Source: an uncultured Formosa sp. (GTDB taxonomy: Bacteria; Bacteroidota; Bacteroidia; Flavobacteriales; Flavobacteriaceae). From it: DNA of 31,695 nt. Both the position numbers and the translations under genes were made by a program. The DNA is taken from assembly GCA_902516685.1 (NCBI GenBank), contig CABXZJ010000009.1:1-31695 (forward strand), given 5' to 3'. Under the pieces are notes generated by a model. That model worked only from the letters and a program-made list of their open reading frames with translations. It was not told where the DNA came from and made no database searches. Positions 1 through 7,967 of this stretch are shown in pieces (positions within the stretch are counted from its first letter, which is position 1; each line of letters begins with the position of its first letter).

Positions 1-1
1 A

Positions 2-193
2 GCGGCTTATAATGTCCTTAGAAACCGCCGGGCATTAGAACTTGGGCCAACTAAAGGATTTAGAGATATGAATTTCACTAAAATGCAAAAAAACTATAAG
101 GATGCTCGTTTTATTGGAAATAAAGAGAAGTTAAAATCCTTGATAGATCAAATAAAAATTGAATTTCCACAAAAATTATCTGAAGTTCAATAA
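2..193 (+). CDS. exbD: ExbD/TolR-family biopolymer transporter, C-terminal part (5' end outside window)
   Basis: This is the last 63 codons of a reading frame that is open from the left edge to a TAA at 191-193. The fragment begins AAYNVLRNRRALELG and has the Tyr-Asn-x-Leu-Arg-Asn pattern followed by a charged helix that I associate with the periplasmic C-terminus of Bacteroidetes ExbD proteins. The call rests mainly on context: a complete ExbD starts 21 bases downstream, and Bacteroidetes often carry two exbD genes in tandem after exbB. Such proteins form a proton-driven complex with ExbB that powers TonB and outer-membrane receptors. The transmembrane helix with its key Asp lies outside the window, so family membership cannot be confirmed here. 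Confidence 0.6.
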   Translation, partial: AAYNVLRNRRALELGPTKGFRDMNFTKMQKNYKDARFIGNKEKLKSLIDQIKIEFPQKLSEVQ

Positions 194-214
194 GTTAATA
201 TTAAAAGCGATCAT

Positions 215-694
215 ATGTCAAAATTTAAAAAGAAAAATGACGGAGGATTACCAGCAATATCCACAGCTTCTCTACCCGACATAGTGTTCATGTTATTGTT
301 CTTTTTTATGGTAGCTACTGTAATGAGAGAAAACTCACTAAAGATTCAAAATGCATTGCCCCTGGCTAATCAAGTTGAAAAGTTAGATAAAAAAAATCCA
401 GTAAGTTACATTTACATGGGAAAGCCTAGCTCTGGTTATGAAAAGTTTGGAACTGAGGCAAGAATTCAACTAAACGATCAATTTGCATCTTTGAACGAAG
501 TAAGTGCTTTTATAAGCGCTGAACGCTCTGCTCTAAGAGAGGAATTGGTCCCATATCTTACTGTTGCTCTTAAGGTTGATAGAGACGCTAATATGGGTAT
601 TGTAGGTGATGTCAAGCAAGAACTTCGTAAAGTTAATGCTTTAAAAATTAATTATACCACTGGTATTGGAGATGTTGAAACAAATATGAACTAA
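215..694 (+). CDS. exbD: ExbD/TolR-family biopolymer transporter (second copy)
   Basis: This 159-residue protein has a short basic cytoplasmic N-terminus, one transmembrane helix at about residues 20-40 and a periplasmic domain. Asp22, in the motif SLPDIVFMLLFFF, is at the position of the proton-path aspartate of E. coli ExbD/TolR. The periplasmic part carries the usual KVDRDANMGIVGDV stretch before the final strand. In the ExbB-ExbD complex such a protein converts proton-motive force into TonB movement, feeding receptors like the one encoded at 20911-23664. It starts 21 bases after the preceding ExbD fragment and is probably in the same operon. Bacteroidetes commonly have two divergent ExbD subunits together. 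Confidence 0.9.
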   Translation: MSKFKKKNDGGLPAISTASLPDIVFMLLFFFMVATVMRENSLKIQNALPLANQVEKLDKKNPVSYIYMGKPSSGYEKFGTEARIQLNDQFASLNEVSAFISAERSALREELVPYLTVALKVDRDANMGIVGDVKQELRKVNALKINYTTGIGDVETNMN

Positions 695-767
695 TCCAAT
701 ATTAATTTTTGTAAGAAAAGATATTCTATGTTGAAGACCTTTTTTGATCAAATAAATACTTACAATA

Positions 768-1448
768 ATGAGAAGGTGTTTGCTAAGTCTACTTTACGTT
801 ATACCACTTTTCTCAATTTCTCAAAATATTCTGATTAAAGATTTAGATTCTCTCTACAGAGAAGACCAAATTTATTTTGGTTTTTCCTACAACTCTCTTA
901 GTGATGTTCCTGAGGCTTTTACACAAACTAATTTTTCTCCTGGATTTAAAATTGGAGCGATCCGTGATTTTCCAATTAATAGCAGACGAGATATAGCTTT
1001 AGGTTTTGGGCTGGGTTATGCATTAAATATTTATGCTCAAAATCTTAAAATTAGTACTGACATTAATAATGTGTTTAATTATGAACTACAATCTGATCAA
1101 AACTATAAAAAGAACAGGTTTTCGTTTCATGCTATTGAGATTCCGTTCGAATTTCGTTGGAGAACTTCTAATGCTCAAACTCACAAATTTTGGCGTATAT
1201 ACACTGGTTTTAAAGCAAGTTATATATTTTCTTCAAGTGCCTTTTATCAATCTGAAAATCAAATAATAACAGAAAAGAACCTAGAGTTGAGCTCATGGCA
1301 ATATGGGCTTACATTAAGCGCGGGATATAACAACTGGAATACCTTTATTTACTATGGGTTAAATCCAATTTTTGATGATGTTACTGTTAACCAGTCAGTT
1401 TTAGATATTAAAACCATTAAAGTTGGCTTAATATTTTATATTTTATAA
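768..1448 (+). CDS. PorT-like outer-membrane beta-barrel protein (putative type IX secretion component)
   Basis: This 226-residue protein has a signal peptide (MRRCLLSLLYVIPLFSISQ, cleavage near residue 19) and then alternating aromatic strands typical of a small eight-stranded barrel. Recognisable strands include GLGYALNIYAQNL, FHAIEIPFEFRW and IKVGLIFYIL, the last ending the protein with a hydrophobic strand as expected for BAM substrates. Its length fits PorT/SprT of the type IX secretion and gliding machinery (about 230-245 residues). As I recall, PorT sits after tandem exbD genes in other Flavobacteriia, which supports the call. It follows ExbD by 73 bases. A generic PorT-family porin of unknown role is the alternative; no catalytic motif decides between them. 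Confidence 0.65.
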   Translation: MRRCLLSLLYVIPLFSISQNILIKDLDSLYREDQIYFGFSYNSLSDVPEAFTQTNFSPGFKIGAIRDFPINSRRDIALGFGLGYALNIYAQNLKISTDINNVFNYELQSDQNYKKNRFSFHAIEIPFEFRWRTSNAQTHKFWRIYTGFKASYIFSSSAFYQSENQIITEKNLELSSWQYGLTLSAGYNNWNTFIYYGLNPIFDDVTVNQSVLDIKTIKVGLIFYIL

Positions 1449-1551
1449 TTCATATTTGAATTTATATGTTCTAAATCAGGTTTAAATTAAAAAAAAACTT
1501 TCGACAATTCAAATACATTTTTTTAGAGCTATTATTTATGTCAAAATTTAG

Positions 1552-1559
1552 TAATTTTG
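1552..1559 (+). promoter_or_regulatory. Bacteroidetes -7 promoter box for ileS
   Basis: TAATTTTG matches the Bacteroidetes sigma-A -7 consensus TAnnTTTG and lies 18 bases before the ATG at 1578. I see no clear -33 TTG at the usual spacing. The box overlaps the in-frame TTG at 1557-1559, so that TTG would not lie within the transcript and should not be taken as the start codon. Confidence 0.5.
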
Positions 1560-1577
1560 CCGTTCAAATTAAGTGCA

Positions 1578-4500
1578 ATGAATACTTTATTTCCAGAGTA
1601 TAAAGGATTAAATCTGCCAGATATAGCAAAAAATATGCTTGACTATTGGAAGACGCAAAGTATTTTTAAAAAAAGTATTTCCTCTCGCGATGGTAAACAT
1701 CCATATGTTTTCTTCGAGGGCCCTCCTTCAGCAAATGGTTTACCAGGAGTACATCATGTATTAGCAAGAACAATTAAAGATATTTTTCCTAGGTATAAAA
1801 CCATGAAAGGATTTCAAGTAAATCGAAAAGCTGGGTGGGATACTCATGGCTTGCCAATTGAGCTTGGAGTTGAAAAAGAGTTAGGTATTACGAAAGAAGA
1901 TATTGGAAATTCAATTTCAATTGAAGATTACAATAAAGCTTGTCGAAAAGCGGTTATGCGCTATACAGATGTTTGGAACGACCTAACGCAAAAAATGGGG
2001 TATTGGGTAAACATGGATGACCCATATGTTACCTATTCCCCTAAGTATATGGAAAGTGTTTGGTGGTTATTAAAACAGATATATAATAAAGGCTTAATTT
2101 ACAAAGGATATACAATTCAGCCTTATTCTCCCAAGGCAGGCACCGGTCTAAGCTCTCATGAATTGAATCAACCTGGAACTTATCAGGAAGTGACAGATAC
2201 CACTGTAGTAGCACAATTTAAAGCCATTGAAGAAAGCCTCCCTAAGATATTAAAAAATAATGGACCGATCCATTTATTAGCTTGGACTACAACGCCATGG
2301 ACCCTGCCTAGTAACACTGCCTTAACAGTAGGTTCCAAAATTGAATATGTTTTGATAAAAACATTTAATCAATATACGTTTAAACCTATTAATGTTATTT
2401 TAGCTAAAGCACTTGTACAAGAACAATTTACAGGAAAATATACTCAAGTTCGTTCTGAACTTTCTTTGCAGGAATTTAGATCTGATGCTAAAAAAATTCC
2501 TTATTACATATCAAATTCTTTCCTAGGAAAGAATTTAGTAGATATTAAGTATAAGCAATTATTATGTTATACTTTACCTAATGAACATCCTGAACACGCA
2601 TTTCGTGTCATTGATGGGGATTTCGTTACTACTGAGGACGGAACCGGTATAGTACATACTGCGCCTACTTTTGGTGCTGAAGACGCTATTGTAGCTAAAA
2701 AAGCTATTCCTGAGATTCCTCCCATGTTAATCAAAGATGAATCAGGCAATCTTGTACCTTTAGTAGATTTCCAAGGCCGCTTCAGAAAAGAAGTCACAGA
2801 TTTTGCTGGGCAATATGTAAAAAATGAATATTATCCAAAAGGAGAAGCGCCGGAAAAATCTGTGGATGTTCAGTTGGCTATTAAGCTAAAAGCTGAAAAT
2901 AAGGCGTTTAAGGTTGAGAAGTATAAGCACAGTTATCCAAACTGTTGGCGTACTGACAAGCCAATTTTATATTATCCCTTGGACTCTTGGTTTATTAAAA
3001 TAACTGAGGTCAAAAAACGTATGTTTGATTTGAATCAAACGATAAATTGGAAACCAAAAAGTACTGGCGAGGGTCGTTTTGGAAATTGGCTTGCTAACGC
3101 CAATGATTGGAATTTATCACGATCGCGCTATTGGGGGATTCCATTACCGATTTGGCGAACTGAAGATGGAAAAGAAGAACTTTGTATTGGTTCTGTTGAA
3201 GAACTTAAAAACGAAATGGAAAAAGCGGTAATAGCTGGAGTAATGCAACAATCTATATTTGAGGATTTTATTGTTGGTGACTACTCAAATGAGAATTATT
3301 CAAAAATTGATTTACACAAAAATATAGTAGATACGATTAAATTGATTTCTCCCTCCGGCCAACCAATGTATAGAGAAAGTGATTTGATTGACGTCTGGTT
3401 CGATTCTGGCAGCATGCCCTATGCTCAATGGCATTATCCTTTTGAAAACAAAGAACTAATTGATGAAAATAATGCATTCCCTGCAGATTTTATTGCTGAA
3501 GGTGTAGATCAGACACGAGGATGGTTTTATACTCTTCACGCCATTAGCACAATCGTCTTTGGCTCAGTAGCCTATAAGAATATAATTTCTAATGGTCTTG
3601 TGCTAGATAAAAATGGTCAAAAAATGTCTAAGCGTTTAGGTAATGCCACAGACCCTTTTCAAACCTTATCAACTTATGGACCTGACGCCACCCGTTGGTA
3701 TATGATTAGTAATGCTAATCCATGGGATAATTTAAAATTTGATGTAAAAGGAATTGATGAAGTTCGGCGTAAATTCTTTGGAACATTGTACAACACCTAT
3801 GCTTTTTTTACACTTTATGCGAATATTGATAATTTCACGAATTCAGAGGATCCAATTCCGTATGCTAAACGTCCAGAAATTGATCGTTGGATTTTATCTG
3901 AACTAAATACATTAATTGTGAAGGTAGATATGCATTATGATAATTATGAACCAACAAGAGCTGCTAGAGAAATCTCAGAATTTACTCAAGAACTTCTCAG
4001 TAATTGGTACGTTCGACTTAGCCGAAGGCGTTTTTGGAAGGGTGAGTATGAAACTGATAAGATCTCAGCATATCAAACCTTATTAACCTGTATGCTCACT
4101 ATTTCAAAACTTGGTGCACCAATTGCTCCATTCTTTATGGATCGGTTGTATTTAGATTTGAATATTCCCACAAATATAGAACCTTACCAGAGCGTACATT
4201 TATCTGAGTTTCCAATAACTAATCATGCATATATTGATAAAGAATTAGAGAGCAAAATGTCGCAAGCCCAACTTATTTCTTCATTGGTGTTATCGCTGAG
4301 GGCGAAAGAAAAAATTAAGGTACGTCAGCCGCTACAAAAAATTATAATTCCAGTACAGACCAAAGATCAAAAAGAAAAAATTCTTGACATATCAGATTTA
4401 ATAAAATATGAAGTAAATGTAAAGGAAATTGAACTTTTAGATGACGCATCGGATATTTTAGTCAAACAAATTAAACCTAATTTTAAGACATTGGGACCTC

Positions 4501-4985
4501 GTTTTGGAAAGGATATAAAAAAAGTGACTGAAGTTATCAGAAACTTAGATGCCTTGGAGATTCAAAAAATTGAAGAAAAAGGGTCGTTAAAACTTGAAAT
4601 TAATGGAAAAAGTATTAATTTAGAACTTAGTGATGTAGAGATATCTTCTCAAGACATTGAGGGTTGGCTTGTTATCAACCAGGGTAATGTAACAGTTGCT
4701 TTGGATGTGACTATTACGGAATCTCTCAAACATGAAGGAATCGCAAGAGAAATCGTAAATCGAATCCAAAATATGAGAAAGGATTCAGGTTTTGATGTAA
4801 CCGATTATATAGATGTTTATCTTCTACAACATGATAGTATGTGTTTAGCTGTTCAAAACAATTTAGATTATATAAAAGCTGAAACACTTACCAAAGATTT
4901 ACAACTAGTAAAAGAACTTGAGTCTGGAATTGAGATAAGTTTTGATGATATTTTCACCAAGTTATTTATAATACAACATAAATAA
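1578..4985 (+). CDS. ileS: Isoleucyl-tRNA synthetase, type 2 (IleRS2-like)
   Basis: This 1135-residue enzyme charges tRNA-Ile with isoleucine in the cytoplasm. Visible landmarks are FFEGPPSANGLPGVHHVLA (class I signature, residues 46-64), the GWDTHGLPIE core, the WTTTPWTLPSNT editing-domain threonine-rich motif, and KMSK at residues 682-685. Length and sequence style fit the eukaryote/archaeal-like type 2 class. The signature reads GVHH at residues 57-60 instead of HxGH, a swap found in some IleRS2 enzymes. I chose ATG 1578 because the upstream TTG at 1557 lies inside a -7 promoter box. A DksA-like gene follows 9 bases after the stop, then lspA, so the three are probably co-transcribed; ileS-lspA linkage is also found in many Proteobacteria. 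Confidence 0.97.
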   Translation: MNTLFPEYKGLNLPDIAKNMLDYWKTQSIFKKSISSRDGKHPYVFFEGPPSANGLPGVHHVLARTIKDIFPRYKTMKGFQVNRKAGWDTHGLPIELGVEKELGITKEDIGNSISIEDYNKACRKAVMRYTDVWNDLTQKMGYWVNMDDPYVTYSPKYMESVWWLLKQIYNKGLIYKGYTIQPYSPKAGTGLSSHELNQPGTYQEVTDTTVVAQFKAIEESLPKILKNNGPIHLLAWTTTPWTLPSNTALTVGSKIEYVLIKTFNQYTFKPINVILAKALVQEQFTGKYTQVRSELSLQEFRSDAKKIPYYISNSFLGKNLVDIKYKQLLCYTLPNEHPEHAFRVIDGDFVTTEDGTGIVHTAPTFGAEDAIVAKKAIPEIPPMLIKDESGNLVPLVDFQGRFRKEVTDFAGQYVKNEYYPKGEAPEKSVDVQLAIKLKAENKAFKVEKYKHSYPNCWRTDKPILYYPLDSWFIKITEVKKRMFDLNQTINWKPKSTGEGRFGNWLANANDWNLSRSRYWGIPLPIWRTEDGKEELCIGSVEELKNEMEKAVIAGVMQQSIFEDFIVGDYSNENYSKIDLHKNIVDTIKLISPSGQPMYRESDLIDVWFDSGSMPYAQWHYPFENKELIDENNAFPADFIAEGVDQTRGWFYTLHAISTIVFGSVAYKNIISNGLVLDKNGQKMSKRLGNATDPFQTLSTYGPDATRWYMISNANPWDNLKFDVKGIDEVRRKFFGTLYNTYAFFTLYANIDNFTNSEDPIPYAKRPEIDRWILSELNTLIVKVDMHYDNYEPTRAAREISEFTQELLSNWYVRLSRRRFWKGEYETDKISAYQTLLTCMLTISKLGAPIAPFFMDRLYLDLNIPTNIEPYQSVHLSEFPITNHAYIDKELESKMSQAQLISSLVLSLRAKEKIKVRQPLQKIIIPVQTKDQKEKILDISDLIKYEVNVKEIELLDDASDILVKQIKPNFKTLGPRFGKDIKKVTEVIRNLDALEIQKIEEKGSLKLEINGKSINLELSDVEISSQDIEGWLVINQGNVTVALDVTITESLKHEGIAREIVNRIQNMRKDSGFDVTDYIDVYLLQHDSMCLAVQNNLDYIKAETLTKDLQLVKELESGIEISFDDIFTKLFIIQHK

Positions 4986-4994
4986 ATTTATGCT

Positions 4995-5372
4995 ATGGAA
5001 ACAGCTAATAAATACTCTGATAAAGACCTAAAACTATTTAAGAAACTTATTCTAAATAAAATTGAAAAAGCACAGCGCGATTTAGAACTTATTAAAAGTG
5101 CTTATATGAATGACCTAAATAATGGTACTGAAGATACCTCACCAACATTCAAAGCTTTCGATGAAGGAAGTCAGGTTATGAGTAAAGAATCTAATGCTCA
5201 ATTAGCAATTCGTCAAGAAAAATTTATTCGAGACTTAAAAAATGCTTTAATTCGTATTCAAAATAAAACTTATGGAATTTGCCGTGTCACAGGTAAGTTA
5301 ATCAATAAAAAACGCTTGGAACTTGTACCTCATGCAACTTTAAGTATTGAGGCCAAGAATATGCAAAAGTGA
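4995..5372 (+). CDS. DksA/TraR-family protein with degenerate zinc finger
   Basis: This 125-residue protein has a long N-terminal helical region with acidic residues in the middle (NDLNNGTEDTSP) and a C-terminal segment YGICRVTGKLINKKRLELVP followed by HATLSIEAK. That C-terminal part aligns with the DksA/TraR C4 zinc finger, but only one cysteine (Cys96) remains; the other three zinc ligands are replaced. This looks like the usual Bacteroidetes form of the family. DksA proteins enter the RNA polymerase secondary channel and modulate transcription, often with ppGpp. Whether this version does so is inference. It lies between ileS (9-base gap) and lspA (1-base gap), pointing to a constitutive housekeeping operon. 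Confidence 0.85.
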   Translation: METANKYSDKDLKLFKKLILNKIEKAQRDLELIKSAYMNDLNNGTEDTSPTFKAFDEGSQVMSKESNAQLAIRQEKFIRDLKNALIRIQNKTYGICRVTGKLINKKRLELVPHATLSIEAKNMQK

Positions 5373-5373
5373 A

Positions 5374-5988
5374 ATGTCAAAAAAGGGAGTTTTTGCCATA
5401 ATTTCAATAATAATTTTTATTGATCAGTTCTCTAAAATTTATATCAAAACACACTACGAACTTGGTGAACAATTAATAATTTTTGATTGGTTTAGAATCC
5501 TTTTTGTTGAAAATGATGGCATGGCTTGGGGGGCAAAACTTAGTGATTTTTCTCCAAAAATATCTGATAAATTTGCTAAACTATTTCTTACGATATTTAG
5601 AATTTTATTTCTTACTTGTATCGGTTATTGGATTGTAGGACTTTTAAAGAAAAGATCCTCGATATTATTAATTTTATCAGTTTCTTTAATTTTTTCCGGA
5701 GCGCTTGGTAATATTATAGATTCTGTTTTGTATGGCGTAATTTTTGACAGTAGTCATGGACAAATTGCAACGCTTTTTCCCGATAAAGGATATGAAGATT
5801 TTTTCTATGGAAAGGTTGTTGATATGCTTTACTTCCCTCTATTTAGTGGTTATTTTCCAGAGTGGTTTCCGTTTTTAGGCAATAAATATTTTACTTTTTT
5901 TAACCCTGTTTTTAATATTGCTGATATGGCAATTTGTACAGGCGTTGGTTTATTACTTTTATGTAATAATTCTAAATTAAAAAAATAA
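5374..5988 (+). CDS. lspA: Lipoprotein signal peptidase (signal peptidase II)
   Basis: This 204-residue inner-membrane aspartyl protease removes signal peptides from diacylglyceryl-modified prolipoproteins. It has an N-terminal membrane helix starting at about residue 5, the FVENDGMAWG motif, and the two catalytic aspartates in GALGNIIDS (Asp116) and FNIADMA (Asp184). Between the catalytic motifs there is a long extracytoplasmic insert of about 50 residues, larger than in E. coli and, as I recall, usual in Bacteroidetes. I place the start at ATG 5374, one base after the DksA-like stop; an upstream in-frame ATG at 5347 would overlap that gene. The window encodes likely substrates, notably the lipoprotein at 23675-25078. 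Confidence 0.95.
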   Translation: MSKKGVFAIISIIIFIDQFSKIYIKTHYELGEQLIIFDWFRILFVENDGMAWGAKLSDFSPKISDKFAKLFLTIFRILFLTCIGYWIVGLLKKRSSILLILSVSLIFSGALGNIIDSVLYGVIFDSSHGQIATLFPDKGYEDFFYGKVVDMLYFPLFSGYFPEWFPFLGNKYFTFFNPVFNIADMAICTGVGLLLLCNNSKLKK

Positions 5989-6034
5989 GAGATTAACACA
6001 TGCTTTGAATATAAAAGGATTTTGTTGATTCTGT

Positions 6035-7006
6035 TTACAAACTAGTTTTAGTTGAGTAACGAAACAAGGCATCGCCTTTATAAACTATTGGATCTTCATT
6101 GACATTTATAATATAGCCATCACAATCTGCCTTTACTGACTGATTAAATTTACCGTAAGCATCTGTAATATATCCCAATATGGTTTCTTTTTGAACTTTT
6201 GAATTTAATTTTATACTTGGACGGAATAGTCCTGAAGACTTAGCTCTAATCCATTTACTCTCTTCAATAAAAACAATATTTTTTTTTGGTTTTGAAACTT
6301 TAAATTTTGAAGCTAACATTCCTAAGTTTTCGAGAATTCGTTTTGCACCATTAACCCCAGAGTTTGTTACTAATCTATCAATGTGGTTAGACTTACCCCC
6401 TTCAAAAAGTAAAATAGGAATATTAAGTTTATGGCAAGCACTTCTTAAAGACTTGGGTATTTTTTTTGAATATATAACATAAGGAGCACCATAAGTTTTA
6501 GCCCATTTTTTAAGTTTTACAACTCCTTTGATAATTCTAATTTGGGGCGCATTAAATCGTCCGGCGCCACCGGTGTGGTGATCTATTATAAAATTTACTT
6601 GGGGAATAATTTCATGCATTAGCTTAAATGCAACTTGACTAGCTAATGAGCCTGTTTTCGATCCTGGGAAAACACGGTTAAGATCTCTTCCGTCAGGAAG
6701 CTCTCTAGTCTTATTTAAAAATCCAAAAATATTTAAAACAGGAATACAAATAATAGTTCCTTTTTTTGGTCTATTGATTCCCTTTGAAATTAATTGGCGT
6801 ATAATTTCAACTCCATTTACTTCATCTCCATGAATTCCAGCTGTAAATAGTACTACTGGTCCTTTTTTTTTCGATCTATTGATAATAACAGGTACTTCTA
6901 CTCTAGTTCTGGTATGTAGTTTAGCGACATGAAAATTGATTTCTCTAGACTCACCCGGAGCAATATCCTCTCCTAAAATATGTAAAATAGAATTGTAGGA
7001 ACTCAT
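6035..7006 (-). CDS. Succinylglutamate desuccinylase/aspartoacylase-family zinc hydrolase
   Basis: This 323-residue protein is a zinc carboxypeptidase-fold amidohydrolase. The metal motif HGDE lies in AGIHGDEVNGVE, followed by RDLNRVFPGS, the third zinc ligand region FIIDHHTGG and the likely catalytic glutamate in LLFEGGKSNH. Members remove acyl groups from amino acids such as N-acetylaspartate or N-succinylglutamate. No arginine-catabolism (ast) genes are nearby, so those substrates are not supported. Instead its ATG overlaps the stop of the RimK-like ligase gene by one base (TAATG), indicating translational coupling, so it probably acts on the ligase's product or substrate. The C-terminal beta domain (about residues 230-323) is present. 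Cytoplasmic: no signal peptide is visible. Confidence 0.88.
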   Translation of the reverse strand: MSSYNSILHILGEDIAPGESREINFHVAKLHTRTRVEVPVIINRSKKKGPVVLFTAGIHGDEVNGVEIIRQLISKGINRPKKGTIICIPVLNIFGFLNKTRELPDGRDLNRVFPGSKTGSLASQVAFKLMHEIIPQVNFIIDHHTGGAGRFNAPQIRIIKGVVKLKKWAKTYGAPYVIYSKKIPKSLRSACHKLNIPILLFEGGKSNHIDRLVTNSGVNGAKRILENLGMLASKFKVSKPKKNIVFIEESKWIRAKSSGLFRPSIKLNSKVQKETILGYITDAYGKFNQSVKADCDGYIINVNEDPIVYKGDALFRYSTKTSL

Positions 7007-7881
7007 TAGCGCTTATTTCTTTCGATAAATGTTATAATTGCTTTGGAAATATTTTTTTCAGTCGCACCTTCAATTCCTTCTAAACCTGGAGTAGAATTTA
7101 TTTCAAGAATAAGTGGCCCTCTATTAGCCTGTAAAAGATCAACCCCGCAAATTGGGAGTTTTAGCTGACGTGCTGATTTTATAGCTATCTTAAGTTCAGG
7201 CTCTGACATTCTATAATACTCAAATGTACCGCCTCTGTGTAAATTAGATCTAAATTCACCAGGTCTACCTCTGCGCTTCATTGCGCCAATTACTTGGCCA
7301 TCCACAATAAAGGCACGAATGTCAACTCCCTTCGCTTCAGAAATGTATTCTTGGACAAGGGCTTTAGCTTCTAAACCATTAAAAGCTTCTAAAACAGATT
7401 CCGCGGCATTTTTAGATTCTGCCAAAACAACTCCCAGTCCTTGTGTTCCTTCTAATAATTTAATTACTACTGGCGTTCCCCCTACATGTTCAATTACTTC
7501 TTCAACGTCTTTGGAATAGTTTGTAAAAACTGTTTTAGGCATATCTATTCCACCTTTTGATAAATGTTGAAAGCTTCGTAATTTATCTCTTGATCGAATT
7601 ATAGCATCTGAAGAAACTGTAGAAAAAATATTCATCATTTCAAATTGTCTTACAACAGCGCAGCCATAAAATGTAACAGATGCGCCAATTCTTGGGATAA
7701 TAGCATCAACATAATCTAGATATTTATCTTTATAGTAAATTGTTGGTCTTTCTTTTTCAATGATCAAATCACAATTTAGAGGATCGATAACTTCCACGAA
7801 ATGGCCTCTGTTATCTGCTTCTTCAACTAGCCTACGAGTAGAATACAAATTTTTATTTCTTGATAAAATGACAATATTCAT
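7006..7881 (-). CDS. RimK-family ATP-grasp ligase
   Basis: This 291-residue ATP-dependent carboxylate-amine ligase resembles E. coli RimK (300 residues), which adds glutamates to ribosomal protein S6. It starts MNIVILSRNKNLYSTRRL, a RimK-type beginning. ATP-grasp features include the glycine loop LLEGTQGLGVVLAES, the SDAIIRSRDKL segment, the basic MKRRGRPGEFRSNLHRGG stretch and the metal-binding end LILEINSTPGLEGIE. An upstream ATG at 7908 is in frame, but the protein homology begins at ATG 7881, which I prefer. It is followed, with a one-base overlap, by an aspartoacylase-like hydrolase. The substrate is not deducible from sequence; alternatives include S6 modification or synthesis of an amino-acid or peptide conjugate. 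Confidence 0.9.
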   Translation of the reverse strand: MNIVILSRNKNLYSTRRLVEEADNRGHFVEVIDPLNCDLIIEKERPTIYYKDKYLDYVDAIIPRIGASVTFYGCAVVRQFEMMNIFSTVSSDAIIRSRDKLRSFQHLSKGGIDMPKTVFTNYSKDVEEVIEHVGGTPVVIKLLEGTQGLGVVLAESKNAAESVLEAFNGLEAKALVQEYISEAKGVDIRAFIVDGQVIGAMKRRGRPGEFRSNLHRGGTFEYYRMSEPELKIAIKSARQLKLPICGVDLLQANRGPLILEINSTPGLEGIEGATEKNISKAIITFIERNKR

Positions 7882-7930
7882 CTTATTAATATCATTAATT
7901 TCAAGCAATATACTAAAAATGTAGAATCGA

Positions 7931-7962
7931 TTTTCAGTATATTAGGAATTAGTATACCTTTG
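7931..7962 (+). promoter_or_regulatory. Putative promoter of uvrC giving a leaderless or very short-leader mRNA
   Basis: TACCTTTG at 7955-7962 matches TAnnTTTG. TTTTC at 7931-7935, 19 bases upstream, is a one-mismatch version of the -33 TTTTG. The uvrC ATG begins 5 bases after the -7 box, about where transcription would start, so the message may have almost no leader. Confidence 0.4.
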
Positions 7963-7967
7963 ATTTT

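Noticed and set aside
728..838. 36-codon frame (MLKTFFDQINTYNNEK...) overlapping the start of the PorT-like gene
   Set aside because: It ends inside the PorT signal-peptide region in another frame and shows no recognisable features; the PorT-like ATG at 768 gives a normal signal peptide, so no frameshift is needed.
1557..1577. In-frame TTG upstream of ileS as start codon, adding seven residues
   Set aside because: The TTG is the end of a perfect TAnnTTTG promoter box, and IleRS similarity begins at the ATG at 1578.
1449..1577. Leader of ileS searched for a T-box or other riboswitch
   Set aside because: The promoter box lies 18 bases before the ATG, so the leader is too short for a riboswitch, and T-boxes are not expected in this phylum.
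2567..2797. Minus-strand open frame inside ileS
   Set aside because: Shadow of the synthetase gene, with no promoter or family resemblance.
6039..6048. Palindrome AAACTAGTTT near the end of the aspartoacylase-like gene
   Set aside because: Too short, without a loop or T run; it falls in coding sequence next to the stop and does not look like a terminator.
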